Source: an uncultured Paenibacillaceae bacterium
GTDB taxonomy: Bacteria > Bacillota > Bacilli > Aneurinibacillales > Aneurinibacillaceae
DNA: 10,182 bases
Direction of reading: 5' to 3'
Assembly (NCBI GenBank): GCA_946478845.1
Contig: CAMLDI010000073.1
Coordinates: 1-10,182 of the forward strand
The position numbers and the translations under genes are program-made. The notes below the pieces were generated by a model, which made no database searches, was not told where the DNA came from, and worked only from the letters and a program-made list of their open reading frames with translations. Each line of letters opens with the position of its first letter. The first letter of the stretch is position 1. Positions 1-6,095 of the stretch are shown here, in pieces.

Positions 1-64
1 AAAAGCTGCCATCTTCATAAGTATATTCAGAATTACATTTTGGACAATTTGGTAATGCTGCCAT
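1..64 (-). CDS. yjdM: PhnA/YjdM-family zinc-ribbon protein (partial, N-terminus only)
   Basis: Only the first 21 codons lie in the window; the gene runs off the left edge. The start is the ATG at 64-62, preceded by GGAGG (78-74) at 9 nt. The peptide begins MAALPNCPKCNSEYTYEDG. The CPKC knuckle followed by SEYTYEDG is what I recognise as the N-terminal zinc ribbon of the PhnA/YjdM family. These are small cytosolic proteins of about 110 residues, named for the E. coli phn region although not needed for phosphonate breakdown; their function is unclear. The gene follows arsA in the same direction after 87 bp and has its own possible promoter, so it is probably not a true member of the ars operon. 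The second half of the protein cannot be checked. Confidence 0.75.
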   Translation of the reverse strand, partial: MAALPNCPKCNSEYTYEDGSF

Positions 65-91
65 AATCCATTTCCTCCATTCAATAATGTG

Positions 92-111
92 AATTCTAGT
101 ATATCAGAATT
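92..111 (-). promoter_or_regulatory. Possible extended -10 promoter of yjdM inside an inverted repeat
   Basis: On the minus strand TATACT (103-98) is preceded by TGA (106-104), giving an extended -10 (TGnTATACT) about 34 nt before the yjdM start codon. No good -35 is visible 17 nt upstream. The -10 lies between perfect 6-bp arms AATTCT (92-97) and AGAATT (106-111), which could be an operator or chance in AT-rich DNA. No U-tract hairpin terminator is visible between arsA and yjdM, so read-through from the ars operon is also possible. Confidence 0.3.
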
Positions 112-151
112 GCCCTGCCATCGTCTCCCATCATCCTAAAATTCAGGTTGG

Positions 152-1897
152 TTAGTCTAACAAATCCAAAAGTTTCTCTCCCTTGATTTCTTCTGCTTTC
201 CATTCAATCAAGGCAAAATGGCCTCTGGAAATTTCATTCACTTTATTCATCCAGGTTACTTCATTACTTGCTTTCCCTTTAAGAATTTCATTAATAGGTT
301 GGGTGGCATATAAACTGGAATTAACGACCCACCATTTACTGTAAATCCCTGCCCGTTTCAAGTCATCTTCCAACCTCATAGCTTCACGAACAGGAGTTGT
401 TTCCGCAAGAGTTACAATAATAACTTCTGTTTCATCTGAATTTCTCAACCTGGGCAATAATTTCTTAACGGAATCCGGGGTATCCCCCTGGGAACGCTGA
501 ATTTCTTGATTGTAACTCTCCGTAGAATCTAACAATAATAAAGTATGTCCTGTAGGGGCTGTATCAATCACCACTACTTCATTTTCTGATCGGGCAACAA
601 TTTCAGCAAAGGCTTTAAATACGGCAATTTCCTGGGTACAGGGGGAACGTAAATCTTCTTCAATATAAGCAAGATCTTCTTCACTCATGGTATCCCGCAC
701 CTTGCCTAACACGTCTTCTTTGTATTTTTCTAATTCTTTCTTTTCATCAATGTGGCTTAGGGTAATCCCGTAGCTTTCATCGATGACTAACTTTAGGTGT
801 GCTGCAGGATCTGTTGTTGTAAGATGAACCTTTTTTCCTTTTCTGGACAACCCCAGGGCAATTGCTGCAGCGATGGTTGTTTTGCCTACGCCGCCTTTTC
901 CCATAGTGAATATTACTTTTTTATTGGAACGATCTAAGTCCGCAACAATATCCTTTAACCCTAGAATGTCATTTACCCTTACTTTTTCTGCGGTATGGAT
1001 AATCCTGTCTTCTTTTAAAAAGGCTCGCACATTATCAAGACCCGTTACATTATATGGGCGCAGGGGAATCTGGTAAGTTTCCAGTCCGCTTAACCACTCT
1101 GGCATTTCTTGCAGAGCTTTCCTTTGTTTTTGATGAACTGCATTTGATAATTCATCATCTGCCTGCAAAAGTACACCGTTAATAATAAGAAGTTGATTAT
1201 TTACCCCGATCTCCTGTAATTCTTTGGATGCTCTTTCTGCTTCTTTTAAAGGGGCTTCTTCCGGCCTTGCAACCAAAATGAGGGTTGTCATGTTTTTGTC
1301 AGCCAGGGTTTCTACAGCATTTTTATAGACTTCTCTTTGCCCTTCAAGCCCTGCCAGTTGCCCTAAACAGGAAGCCCCATGGGTACTTTCACTGATAAAA
1401 TTGCTCCAGGCGGAAGGCAATTGTAACATTCTCAAGGTGTGCCCTGTGGGTGCCGTATCAAAAAGAATATAGTCAAATTCCTGCTGCACCTTTTTATCAG
1501 TAATAAAGTTGGAAAACTCATTGAAAGCGGCAATTTCAACGGTACAAGAACCGGACAATTGTTCTTCCATATTTTTAATCACCACATCAGGCAGCTTACC
1601 CCGGTAAGGGCCAACCACACTTTCTTTATACTCCTGTGCCGCTTCCACCGGATCAAAGTTGCTCACCACCAAATTGGGCACTTCTATCATTTGCACCCCT
1701 TTATTGTTTAAGGGGGTATTGAACACATCCTGCAGGTTGGAAGCAGGGTCTGTGCTCACTAACATGATTCTTTTTCCCTGGTCTGCCAGGGCTATAGCTG
1801 TTGCACAGGCCGTAGAAGTTTTCCCCACTCCACCTTTGCCTGTGAAAAATAAATATTTTGTAAGAGAGATTTCATTTGGATTAAAAGCTTTCAACAT
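152..1897 (-). CDS. arsA: Arsenite efflux pump ATPase ArsA
   Basis: Cytosolic ATPase that energises arsenite export by the membrane carrier. At 581 aa it matches the full-length two-domain ArsA of plasmid R773 (583 aa). Domain A1 has a P-loop GKGGVGKTS (residues 20-28) and the DTAPTGHT switch motif (147-154). Domain A2 repeats both: GKGGVGKTT (333-341) and DTAPTGHT (445-452). Cys118 (SGSCTVEIAAF), Cys177 (GASCLGQL) and Cys420 (SPCTQEIAVF) match in context the three metalloid-binding cysteines of R773 ArsA (113, 172, 422), so allosteric As(III)/Sb(III) activation should be intact. The ATG start has AGGGGA upstream at 10 nt and follows the arsD stop by 19 nt. It is the last gene of arsR-acr3-arsC-arsD-arsA. 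ArsA is classically paired with ArsB; here the partner is Acr3, an arrangement known in other bacteria. Confidence 0.97.
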   Translation of the reverse strand: MLKAFNPNEISLTKYLFFTGKGGVGKTSTACATAIALADQGKRIMLVSTDPASNLQDVFNTPLNNKGVQMIEVPNLVVSNFDPVEAAQEYKESVVGPYRGKLPDVVIKNMEEQLSGSCTVEIAAFNEFSNFITDKKVQQEFDYILFDTAPTGHTLRMLQLPSAWSNFISESTHGASCLGQLAGLEGQREVYKNAVETLADKNMTTLILVARPEEAPLKEAERASKELQEIGVNNQLLIINGVLLQADDELSNAVHQKQRKALQEMPEWLSGLETYQIPLRPYNVTGLDNVRAFLKEDRIIHTAEKVRVNDILGLKDIVADLDRSNKKVIFTMGKGGVGKTTIAAAIALGLSRKGKKVHLTTTDPAAHLKLVIDESYGITLSHIDEKKELEKYKEDVLGKVRDTMSEEDLAYIEEDLRSPCTQEIAVFKAFAEIVARSENEVVVIDTAPTGHTLLLLDSTESYNQEIQRSQGDTPDSVKKLLPRLRNSDETEVIIVTLAETTPVREAMRLEDDLKRAGIYSKWWVVNSSLYATQPINEILKGKASNEVTWMNKVNEISRGHFALIEWKAEEIKGEKLLDLLD

Positions 1898-1916
1898 ATT
1901 TTACACGTCCCCTATA

Positions 1917-2291
1917 CTAGCAATTACAATCAGGACCACAACTACTTTCTTTAGTCTTAAACTTTAAGGTTGCTTTTAACATATCTGCGGGAATCTCAAG
2001 CATTTGGCAAAACTCTGCATTGGTTGGATAGGCTTTTGTTTTTACAACCACTCCATCCACCATGGTGACAGGCAAAATATCTATCCCATGAGTATTCAAC
2101 AATTCATAAATGGATTTGTTATCCACATAGGCTTGAGGGTTATTGGTTAAGTTGTTTCGTTCTACTACAATCCCTTTGTTTTTTAGAGTGTTTAATGTGG
2201 TAGATACTCTTAATAATTCTGGATCTACAGAGGGTCCACAAACACCTGTAGGACAACACATGGCTGGATCAAAAATAATCATCTTTTTCAT
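1917..2291 (-). CDS. arsD: Arsenite metallochaperone ArsD
   Basis: Cytosolic chaperone that passes As(III) to ArsA and raises its affinity for arsenite; R773 ArsD is also a weak repressor. The protein is 124 aa. It begins MKKMIIFDPAMCCPTGVCG, so the essential Cys12, Cys13 and Cys18 are present at the same positions as in R773 ArsD. A second cysteine cluster ends the protein (Cys118, Cys122, Cys124); its spacing differs from the two vicinal pairs at the end of R773 ArsD, which are not required for chaperone activity there. The start follows the arsC stop by 15 nt with AGGAGAG in the gap. Adjacency to arsA fits the usual arsDA pair. Cytosolic, no membrane segment. Confidence 0.95.
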   Translation of the reverse strand: MKKMIIFDPAMCCPTGVCGPSVDPELLRVSTTLNTLKNKGIVVERNNLTNNPQAYVDNKSIYELLNTHGIDILPVTMVDGVVVKTKAYPTNAEFCQMLEIPADMLKATLKFKTKESSCGPDCNC

Positions 2292-2306
2292 GAATCTATC
2301 TCTCCT

Positions 2307-2726
2307 TCATTGACCTGTTTTTGCAAAAGCTCTTATTCTCTCTTCAATTTCATCCCGAACTCGTTGGAATACAGCCCATTTCTCTTCCTCTGAACCTGTT
2401 GCTTTGGCAGGGTCATCAAAACCCCAGTGGTCCCGCTTCACATGAGGAGGAGTCATTGGACATTTATCATTAGCATCCCCGCATAGAGTAACTACAAAAT
2501 CAGCCTGGTTTAAACGTTCCATATCAATGATATCGGAGGTTTGCTTGGAAATATCAATGGCCACTTCTGCCATGGCCTTTACCGCATTAGGGTTGAGACC
2601 ATGGGCTTCGATTCCTGCACTATATACTTCAAAAGTATCATCTAAATATTTTTTCCCAAATCCTTCTGCAATTTGGCTTCGGCAGGAATTTCCTGTGCAA
2701 AGAAAATATAAGATCTTTTTCTTCAT
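2307..2726 (-). CDS. arsC: Arsenate reductase ArsC, thioredoxin-coupled (LMW-phosphatase type)
   Basis: Reduces arsenate to arsenite in the cytosol by a cysteine cascade re-reduced by thioredoxin. The 139-aa length and layout match the Staphylococcus pI258 / Bacillus subtilis type. The P-loop CTGNSCRS spans residues 10-17 (nucleophile Cys10, also Cys15), and the redox pair Cys82 and Cys89 sits in the [10 protein letters not shown] stretch. Asp105 in the FDDP segment is the likely general acid. All four cysteines hold the same positions as in pI258 ArsC. The ATG overlaps the acr3 stop in an ATGA junction (4 bp), with AAGGAAGG inside the acr3 end as ribosome binding site, so the two are translationally coupled. 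This is unrelated to the glutaredoxin-coupled R773 ArsC. Confidence 0.96.
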   Translation of the reverse strand: MKKKILYFLCTGNSCRSQIAEGFGKKYLDDTFEVYSAGIEAHGLNPNAVKAMAEVAIDISKQTSDIIDMERLNQADFVVTLCGDANDKCPMTPPHVKRDHWGFDDPAKATGSEEEKWAVFQRVRDEIEERIRAFAKTGQ

Positions 2727-3781
2727 GATGTACTACCTTCCTTAAAGTATTTTCTTTTGAACCATAAAGCCACATTGACTAGAGCAATCAAAGCTGGCAC
2801 TTCCACCAAAGGCCCAATTACTGCCGCAAAAGCTGCACCTGAATGAATGCCAAATACCCCAACAGCAACGGCAATGGCCAATTCAAAGTTATTGCTGGCT
2901 GCTGTAAATGACAGGGTTGTTGTAACAGGGTAGTTGGCCCCCACTTTTTTCCCCATAAAAAAGGAGATTAAAAACATCACTACAAAGTAAATCAGTAATG
3001 GAATGGCAATTCTTACTACATCAAGGGGCAACTGCACAATGTATTCTCCTTTTAGGGAGAACATCACAATAATCGTAAATAGAAGTGCAATTAGGGTTAT
3101 GGGACTAATTTTCGGGATGAAAACCCTTTGGTACCACTCTTTACCCTTTATTTTAAGAAAGATCACCCTTGTTAAAATTCCCGCTAGGAAAGGAATGCCT
3201 AAATAAATAAAGACGCTTTGTGCTACCTGGGCAATGGTAATATCCACTTTCATTCCTGCTAAACCAAACCATCCTGGCAATACGGTAATAAATACGTAAG
3301 TGTAAATGGAATAAAACAGGACCTGGAAAATGGAATTAAAGGCCACCAGGCCAGCAGCATATTCACTGTCTCCTTTTGCCAACTCATTCCACACAATAAC
3401 CATGGCAATACACCGGGCCAGCCCAATCATAATGAGCCCTACCATATACTCCGGATATCCCTGCAAAAACACAATGGCCAGAATAAACATGAGAATAGGG
3501 CCAATGACCCAGTTTTGCAGGAGGGATAACCCTAGTACTTTCCAGTTTTTAAACACCCGCCACATTTCTTCATACTTTACTTTGGCCAGAGGTGGATACA
3601 TCATCAAAATTAGGCCAATGGCAAGAGGAATGGATGTAGTCCCTGCCTGGTATTTTGTCAACCATTGAACCAGTGGAGGAAATAAATACCCTGCACCAAT
3701 GCCAATCCCCATAGCAAGAAAAATCCAAAGGGTCAAATAGCGATCGAGAAAAGATAATTTACTGACTACCTGATTTTTCAT
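2723..3781 (-). CDS. acr3: Arsenite efflux permease Acr3
   Basis: Integral membrane carrier that exports arsenite, here probably assisted by ArsA. The chosen start is the ATG at 3781-3779 (352 aa), preceded by AGGGAG (3793-3788) at 6 nt. An in-frame start 30 nt upstream lacks such a site. The chain is highly hydrophobic throughout, as expected for the ten-helix Acr3/BART fold. Cys124 in the [12 protein letters not shown] helix and Glu300 in SNNFELAIA are 176 residues apart, exactly as the functionally essential Cys129 and Glu305 of Alkaliphilus Acr3, so the transport site looks intact. The [12 protein letters not shown] segment near residues 323-334 is also typical. The gene begins inside the last 23 bp of arsR and overlaps arsC by 4 bp, all in one operon. 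It is not an ArsB-type antiporter. Confidence 0.95.
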   Translation of the reverse strand: MKNQVVSKLSFLDRYLTLWIFLAMGIGIGAGYLFPPLVQWLTKYQAGTTSIPLAIGLILMMYPPLAKVKYEEMWRVFKNWKVLGLSLLQNWVIGPILMFILAIVFLQGYPEYMVGLIMIGLARCIAMVIVWNELAKGDSEYAAGLVAFNSIFQVLFYSIYTYVFITVLPGWFGLAGMKVDITIAQVAQSVFIYLGIPFLAGILTRVIFLKIKGKEWYQRVFIPKISPITLIALLFTIIVMFSLKGEYIVQLPLDVVRIAIPLLIYFVVMFLISFFMGKKVGANYPVTTTLSFTAASNNFELAIAVAVGVFGIHSGAAFAAVIGPLVEVPALIALVNVALWFKRKYFKEGSTS

Positions 3782-4127
3782 TTTCTTCTCCCTCTCGTAA
3801 AACCACCCCACAGTGGTTTACAGGTTTTTTCAAATTGTATTCCTGTAAAACAGAACGTACTGAAGGTGCATGTTCTAAAATGGTTAAAACATACTCCGGA
3901 AGGCCATCATCCAAACGGTAATGCATCCAGGTCCCCTCTCTTCTTTCCTGTACCAAACCCGCTTCCCGCAATTTTTTTAAATGCTGGCTAATCGCCGGTT
4001 GGGACAACCCAAGAAGTTCTACCAAATCACAGACACACATCTCTTGCTCCCGTACAAAACACAAGATGGAAAGGCGGGTTTTATCGGAGACTAATTTTAG
4101 CAGGTGTATCATTTCATCCATGTTCAT
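3759..4127 (-). CDS. arsR: Arsenite-responsive repressor ArsR (ArsR/SmtB family)
   Basis: Homodimeric winged-helix repressor released from DNA by As(III)/Sb(III). I start it at ATG 4127-4125 (122 aa). A GTG 21 nt upstream is in frame, but its codons contain the AAGGAG ribosome binding site itself, so it is unlikely. The recognition helix-turn-helix lies around residues 33-55 ([20 protein letters not shown]). The As(III) site is the MCVCDL motif, Cys31 and Cys33 in this numbering, the counterpart of Cys32/Cys34 in R773 ArsR. The third cysteine of that site (Cys37) is absent, but Cys23 lies nearby and could be a ligand. The C-terminal tail is long and polar, extends past the wing region and overlaps acr3 by 23 bp. 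First gene of the operon, and likely autoregulated through the palindrome at 4151-4170. Confidence 0.95.
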   Translation of the reverse strand: MNMDEMIHLLKLVSDKTRLSILCFVREQEMCVCDLVELLGLSQPAISQHLKKLREAGLVQERREGTWMHYRLDDGLPEYVLTILEHAPSVRSVLQEYNLKKPVNHCGVVLREGEENEKSGSQ

Positions 4128-4139
4128 ACCACATATATT

Positions 4140-4145
4140 CTCCTT
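4140..4145 (-). promoter_or_regulatory. Ribosome binding site of arsR
   Basis: AAGGAG on the minus strand, 12 nt before the ATG at 4127. It overlaps the codons following the alternative GTG (4148-4146), which argues for the downstream ATG. The 12-nt spacing is slightly long, so initiation at ATG 4121-4119 two codons later is a less likely alternative. Confidence 0.6.
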
Positions 4146-4150
4146 CACTT

Positions 4151-4170
4151 ATATAAGTACATACTTATAT
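4151..4170. promoter_or_regulatory. Probable ArsR operator (perfect inverted repeat)
   Basis: ATATAAGT (4151-4158), spacer ACAT, ACTTATAT (4163-4170): a perfect 8-bp inverted repeat just upstream of arsR. The right arm overlaps the predicted -10 hexamer of the ars promoter, so a bound dimer would block RNA polymerase. ArsR/SmtB repressors are known to bind AT-rich dyads of this kind; assignment to this ArsR is by position. Confidence 0.7.
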
Positions 4171-4195
4171 TATGACTTAATGACATAAATATCAA
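4167..4195 (-). promoter_or_regulatory. Predicted sigma-A promoter of the ars operon
   Basis: On the minus strand TTGATA (4195-4190, one mismatch to TTGACA) is followed after 17 bp by TAATAT (4172-4167, two mismatches to TATAAT). Its position between the divergent start codons and its overlap with the palindrome at 4151-4170 support it. A second imperfect dyad, TTATGAC / GACATAA (4170-4188), lies between the two hexamers. Confidence 0.5.
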
Positions 4196-4218
4196 TGAAG
4201 AATATGTAAAGAATTTAT

Positions 4219-4239
4219 TATTTGCATTTTGCAAGTATT
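4219..4239. promoter_or_regulatory. Candidate operator 1 of the MarR-type regulator
   Basis: TATTTG (4219-4224), seven bases, CAAGTA (4232-4237): a dyad with one mismatch, containing the inner perfect repeat TTGCA-TTT-TGCAA (4222-4234). It lies just upstream of TATAAT (4247-4252), where the -35 should be, and 34 bp before the regulator start. The right part TGCAAGTATT is identical to the site before arsM (4767-4776) and the half-site spacing is the same, which points to one protein binding both. Confidence 0.55.
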
Positions 4240-4246
4240 AGGTGTA

Positions 4247-4252
4247 TATAAT
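4247..4252 (+). promoter_or_regulatory. -10 element of the marR-type gene promoter
   Basis: Perfect TATAAT 20 bp before the ATG at 4273. The best -35 candidate, TTGCAT (4222-4227), leaves a long 19-bp spacer, so the promoter may be weak or regulator-shaped. The candidate operator covers this -35. Confidence 0.5.
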
Positions 4253-4272
4253 AAGCAAGAGGAGGTAAACCC

Positions 4273-4746
4273 ATGAAAAATCTTCGTGAACTATTTTATG
4301 TAATGACCCGTGGATTTGGTTTTCTAGATAAACAGTGTTGTATTTCTTCCTTTGATTGTTGTAGTGACGTAGAAATCTCTCCCATTCAAAGCCATATTCT
4401 ATATGAAATTAACAGGCAGCATCAACCTTCCATACAGAACATCGCAGAAACCCTGGGTACGGATATCACTACCTTTAGCAGACAAATCCAGACTCTAGTA
4501 AAAATGAATCTGGTGAAAAAAACGCCCCGTCCAGAAGACCGAAGAATTTCTATTCTTTCTCTTACTGACACAGGAAAAGCTTTATCAACCAGGATTGATC
4601 AAGAAATGAATTCTTATCTCAATGAAGTTTTCTCCCACATGAATGATTTTGAAAAAGAAACTGTCATCCGTTCTATTAAATTGTTAAATGAGGCCATGGT
4701 CAAAAGCAGAAGGTGTTGTTCCCCTTCACCTAAAACATTTTTTTAA
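4273..4746 (+). CDS. MarR-family regulator with three vicinal cysteine pairs, probably arsenic-responsive
   Basis: A 157-aa winged-helix protein of MarR type: the SIQNIAETLGTDITTFSRQIQTLVK stretch (about 53-77) is the helix-turn-helix, and KTPRPEDRRISILSLTDTGKAL (83-104) carries the basic DRR wing motif. Flanking helices would form the dimer interface. What is unusual is the cysteine content: Cys22-Cys23, Cys29-Cys30 near the N-terminus and Cys148-Cys149 near the C-terminus, the two ends that pack together in MarR dimers. Vicinal cysteines are good ligands for trivalent arsenicals. The gene is divergent from the ars operon and directly upstream of arsM, with matching palindromes before both genes. 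The start has AGAGGAGG at proper distance. I infer a repressor of itself and arsM that senses As(III) or a methylated arsenical; the ligand is not proven. Confidence 0.85.
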   Translation: MKNLRELFYVMTRGFGFLDKQCCISSFDCCSDVEISPIQSHILYEINRQHQPSIQNIAETLGTDITTFSRQIQTLVKMNLVKKTPRPEDRRISILSLTDTGKALSTRIDQEMNSYLNEVFSHMNDFEKETVIRSIKLLNEAMVKSRRCCSPSPKTFF

Positions 4747-4754
4747 TTAATTTA

Positions 4755-4776
4755 ATACTTGTATAATGCAAGTATT
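4755..4776. promoter_or_regulatory. Candidate operator 2 of the MarR-type regulator, over the arsM promoter
   Basis: ATACTTG (4755-4761), seven bases, CAAGTAT (4769-4775): a perfect 7-bp inverted repeat. A perfect -10 hexamer TATAAT (4762-4767) lies exactly in the spacer, so binding would occlude the arsM promoter. The -35 region is only a T-rich run (around 4738-4746), with no good match. The arrangement repeats that of the site at 4219-4239 in sequence and spacing. Confidence 0.65.
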
Positions 4777-4803
4777 TTTATTTATTCAGAGGAGGTTTTT
4801 GTC

Positions 4804-5607
4804 ATGAAAAAAATTGAAAAGGACAAAATCCGGGAAACGGTGCGAAACAACTATAAGAAAATCGCGATTAAAAACCTTGATACCTGGAGTTGCTGTACCC
4901 CTTCCTCAGGATGTTGCGATACTCCTGTAGACTATAAAGAGATATCAGCCAAACTGGGGTATTCCCAGGAAGAGTTAACTGGGGTGCCAGAAGGGGCAAA
5001 TATGGGGCTTGGTTGTGGCAATCCCCAGGCCATTGCTGCATTAAAACCTGGTGAAGTGGTATTGGATTTAGGCAGCGGCGGGGGTTTTGATTGCTTTTTA
5101 GCTGCACGCCAGGTCGGAGAACAGGGTTATGTAATTGGTGTGGATATGACACCGGAAATGATTAGCAAGGCCCGCACAAATGCCCAGCAAGGAGGATTTG
5201 CCAACACAGAATTTCGCTTAGGGGAAATCGAACATTTGCCTGTGGAAGACAATACAATGGATGTGATTATCTCCAACTGTGTCATTAACCTTTCCCCGGA
5301 TAAACCCCAGGTGTTCAAAGAAGCCTATCGTGTACTAAAATCAGGGGGACGTCTTGCCATATCTGATGTAGTGACAACCACAGAACTGCCAGCAGAGATT
5401 AAAAATGATCTGGGTGATTTATATTCTGGATGCATTTCAGGGGCATCTTCCATTGAAGAAGTGGAGTGGATGCTACAACAAAACGGATTTACTAATATTG
5501 TTGTAGAACCTAAGGATGAATCAAAGGATTTTATTAAGGATTGGGCACCGGGGGCCAATGTTGAAGATTTTATTGTCTCAGTGGTGATAAAAGGTGTGAA
5601 AGCTTAG
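4804..5607 (+). CDS. arsM: Arsenite methyltransferase ArsM
   Basis: Cytosolic S-adenosylmethionine-dependent enzyme that methylates As(III) to mono-, di- and trimethyl products. I start it at ATG 4804 (267 aa), 8 nt after GGAGG (4791-4795); a TTG 45 nt upstream lies inside the promoter and is rejected. The class I SAM fold shows motif DLGSGGGFDCF (88-98) and the acidic VDMTPEM strand end (113-119). The arsenic-binding cysteines are present: Cys71 (GLGCGNP), Cys159 (ISNCVINLSPD) and Cys210 (SGCISGA), matching Cys72, Cys174 and Cys224 of the algal enzyme CmArsM. The N-terminal cluster Cys30, Cys31, Cys37, Cys38 probably supplies the fourth. It sits 57 bp after the MarR-type gene, with its own promoter and operator. 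No clear terminator follows. Confidence 0.96.
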   Translation: MKKIEKDKIRETVRNNYKKIAIKNLDTWSCCTPSSGCCDTPVDYKEISAKLGYSQEELTGVPEGANMGLGCGNPQAIAALKPGEVVLDLGSGGGFDCFLAARQVGEQGYVIGVDMTPEMISKARTNAQQGGFANTEFRLGEIEHLPVEDNTMDVIISNCVINLSPDKPQVFKEAYRVLKSGGRLAISDVVTTTELPAEIKNDLGDLYSGCISGASSIEEVEWMLQQNGFTNIVVEPKDESKDFIKDWAPGANVEDFIVSVVIKGVKA

Positions 5608-5613
5608 CTTCTT

Positions 5614-5703
5614 TTAATCCCTAATAAAGCCCCTTTGCTCAGCTTCATTCATAAGTTTCACACGTACCTGGGCCACATCAATTGGTTTATACAGCAATAG
5701 AGA
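5614..5703 (-). pseudogene. Possible C-terminal remnant of an unidentified protein
   Basis: Between the convergent ends of arsM and the Xre gene, the minus strand has a 29-codon open stretch with no proper start, preceded by TGA (5706-5704) and ended by TAA (5616-5614). Its second half reads KPIDVAQVRVKLMNEAEQRG, with an amphipathic helix-like composition that looks like real protein. In another frame an ATG shortly after the Xre stop opens only 16 hydrophobic codons. I do not recognise the family. It may be the tail of a decayed gene that once followed the Xre regulator, or chance. The rest of 5608-5741 shows nothing else. Confidence 0.3.
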
Positions 5704-5741
5704 TCATTAATAATAAAATTAACAAAGAGGTTTCCACCATT

Positions 5742-5951
5742 TTACTTATTCCCCTCCTCTGCATATTCAAATATGTCTGTAATCGACTTACCAAACACCT
5801 TTGCAATTTTAAAAGCCAAAATTAGTGATGGATTATATTTATTCTTTTCCATGGCTGCGATGGTCTGGCGGCTGACCCCTACCTGGTCTGCCAATTCTTG
5901 CTGAGTCAATCCTTTTTCTGCGCGGCAGACGACAATTCGATTGCTTAACAA
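5742..5951 (-). CDS. Small Xre-family transcriptional regulator
   Basis: A minimal helix-turn-helix protein of 69 aa, the usual size for the stand-alone Xre regulators common in Bacillota. I start it at TTG 5951-5949, which has AGGAGG (5965-5960) at 8 nt. A GTG nine bases upstream is part of that ribosome binding site and is unlikely. The HTH_3 fold covers nearly the whole protein: LTQQELADQVGVSRQTIAAM (residues 15-34) holds the two DNA-contacting helices, followed by KNKYNPSLILAFKIAKVF and a short acidic tail. There is no ligand domain. It is divergent from the Cys-rich membrane protein gene at 6096, which it may regulate together with itself. Small Xre genes of this kind are often followed by a small membrane protein gene; here only a possible remnant follows. 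Confidence 0.88.
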   Translation of the reverse strand: MLSNRIVVCRAEKGLTQQELADQVGVSRQTIAAMEKNKYNPSLILAFKIAKVFGKSITDIFEYAEEGNK

Positions 5952-5959
5952 GAAATTCA

Positions 5960-5965
5960 CCTCCT
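5960..5965 (-). promoter_or_regulatory. Ribosome binding site fixing the TTG start of the Xre gene
   Basis: AGGAGG on the minus strand with 8 nt to TTG 5951. The competing GTG (5960-5958) shares its first base with this site and so cannot be served by it. Confidence 0.7.
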
Positions 5966-6095
5966 ATTATTAATGTAATATATTTTTAACATAATACAAA
6001 GTATTTTATTACGTATATCTCATTTGAAACAAAAATAAACCCTTACTCGTATGTAAAAATCATAGGTATATAGAAAAACTAAAGGGGAGAACCAC

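Noticed and set aside
1439..1967. Plus-strand open frames opposite arsA and arsD
   Set aside because: They lie antisense to highly conserved ArsA sequence and show no own start signals.
3003..3668. Plus-strand open frames opposite acr3
   Set aside because: Antisense shadows of a hydrophobic gene; composition is not protein-like.
3782..3811. Upstream start adding ten residues to Acr3
   Set aside because: These codons contain the ribosome binding site of the ATG at 3781, and the added residues are not typical of the family.
4128..4148. GTG start extending ArsR by seven residues
   Set aside because: The AAGGAG ribosome binding site lies within these codons, so the downstream ATG at 4127 is preferred.
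4759..4803. TTG start extending ArsM by 15 residues
   Set aside because: It lies within the palindrome and the TATAAT of the arsM promoter; the ATG at 4804 has GGAGG at 8 nt and family-like length.
4868..5558. Several minus-strand open frames inside arsM
   Set aside because: Shadows of the strongly supported ArsM frame; no ribosome binding sites or protein-like features.
5993..6005. AATAC-AAA-GTATT dyad between the Xre gene and the Cys-rich protein gene
   Set aside because: Only 5-bp arms in very AT-rich DNA; it could be an Xre operator, but there is no second copy or promoter to support it.
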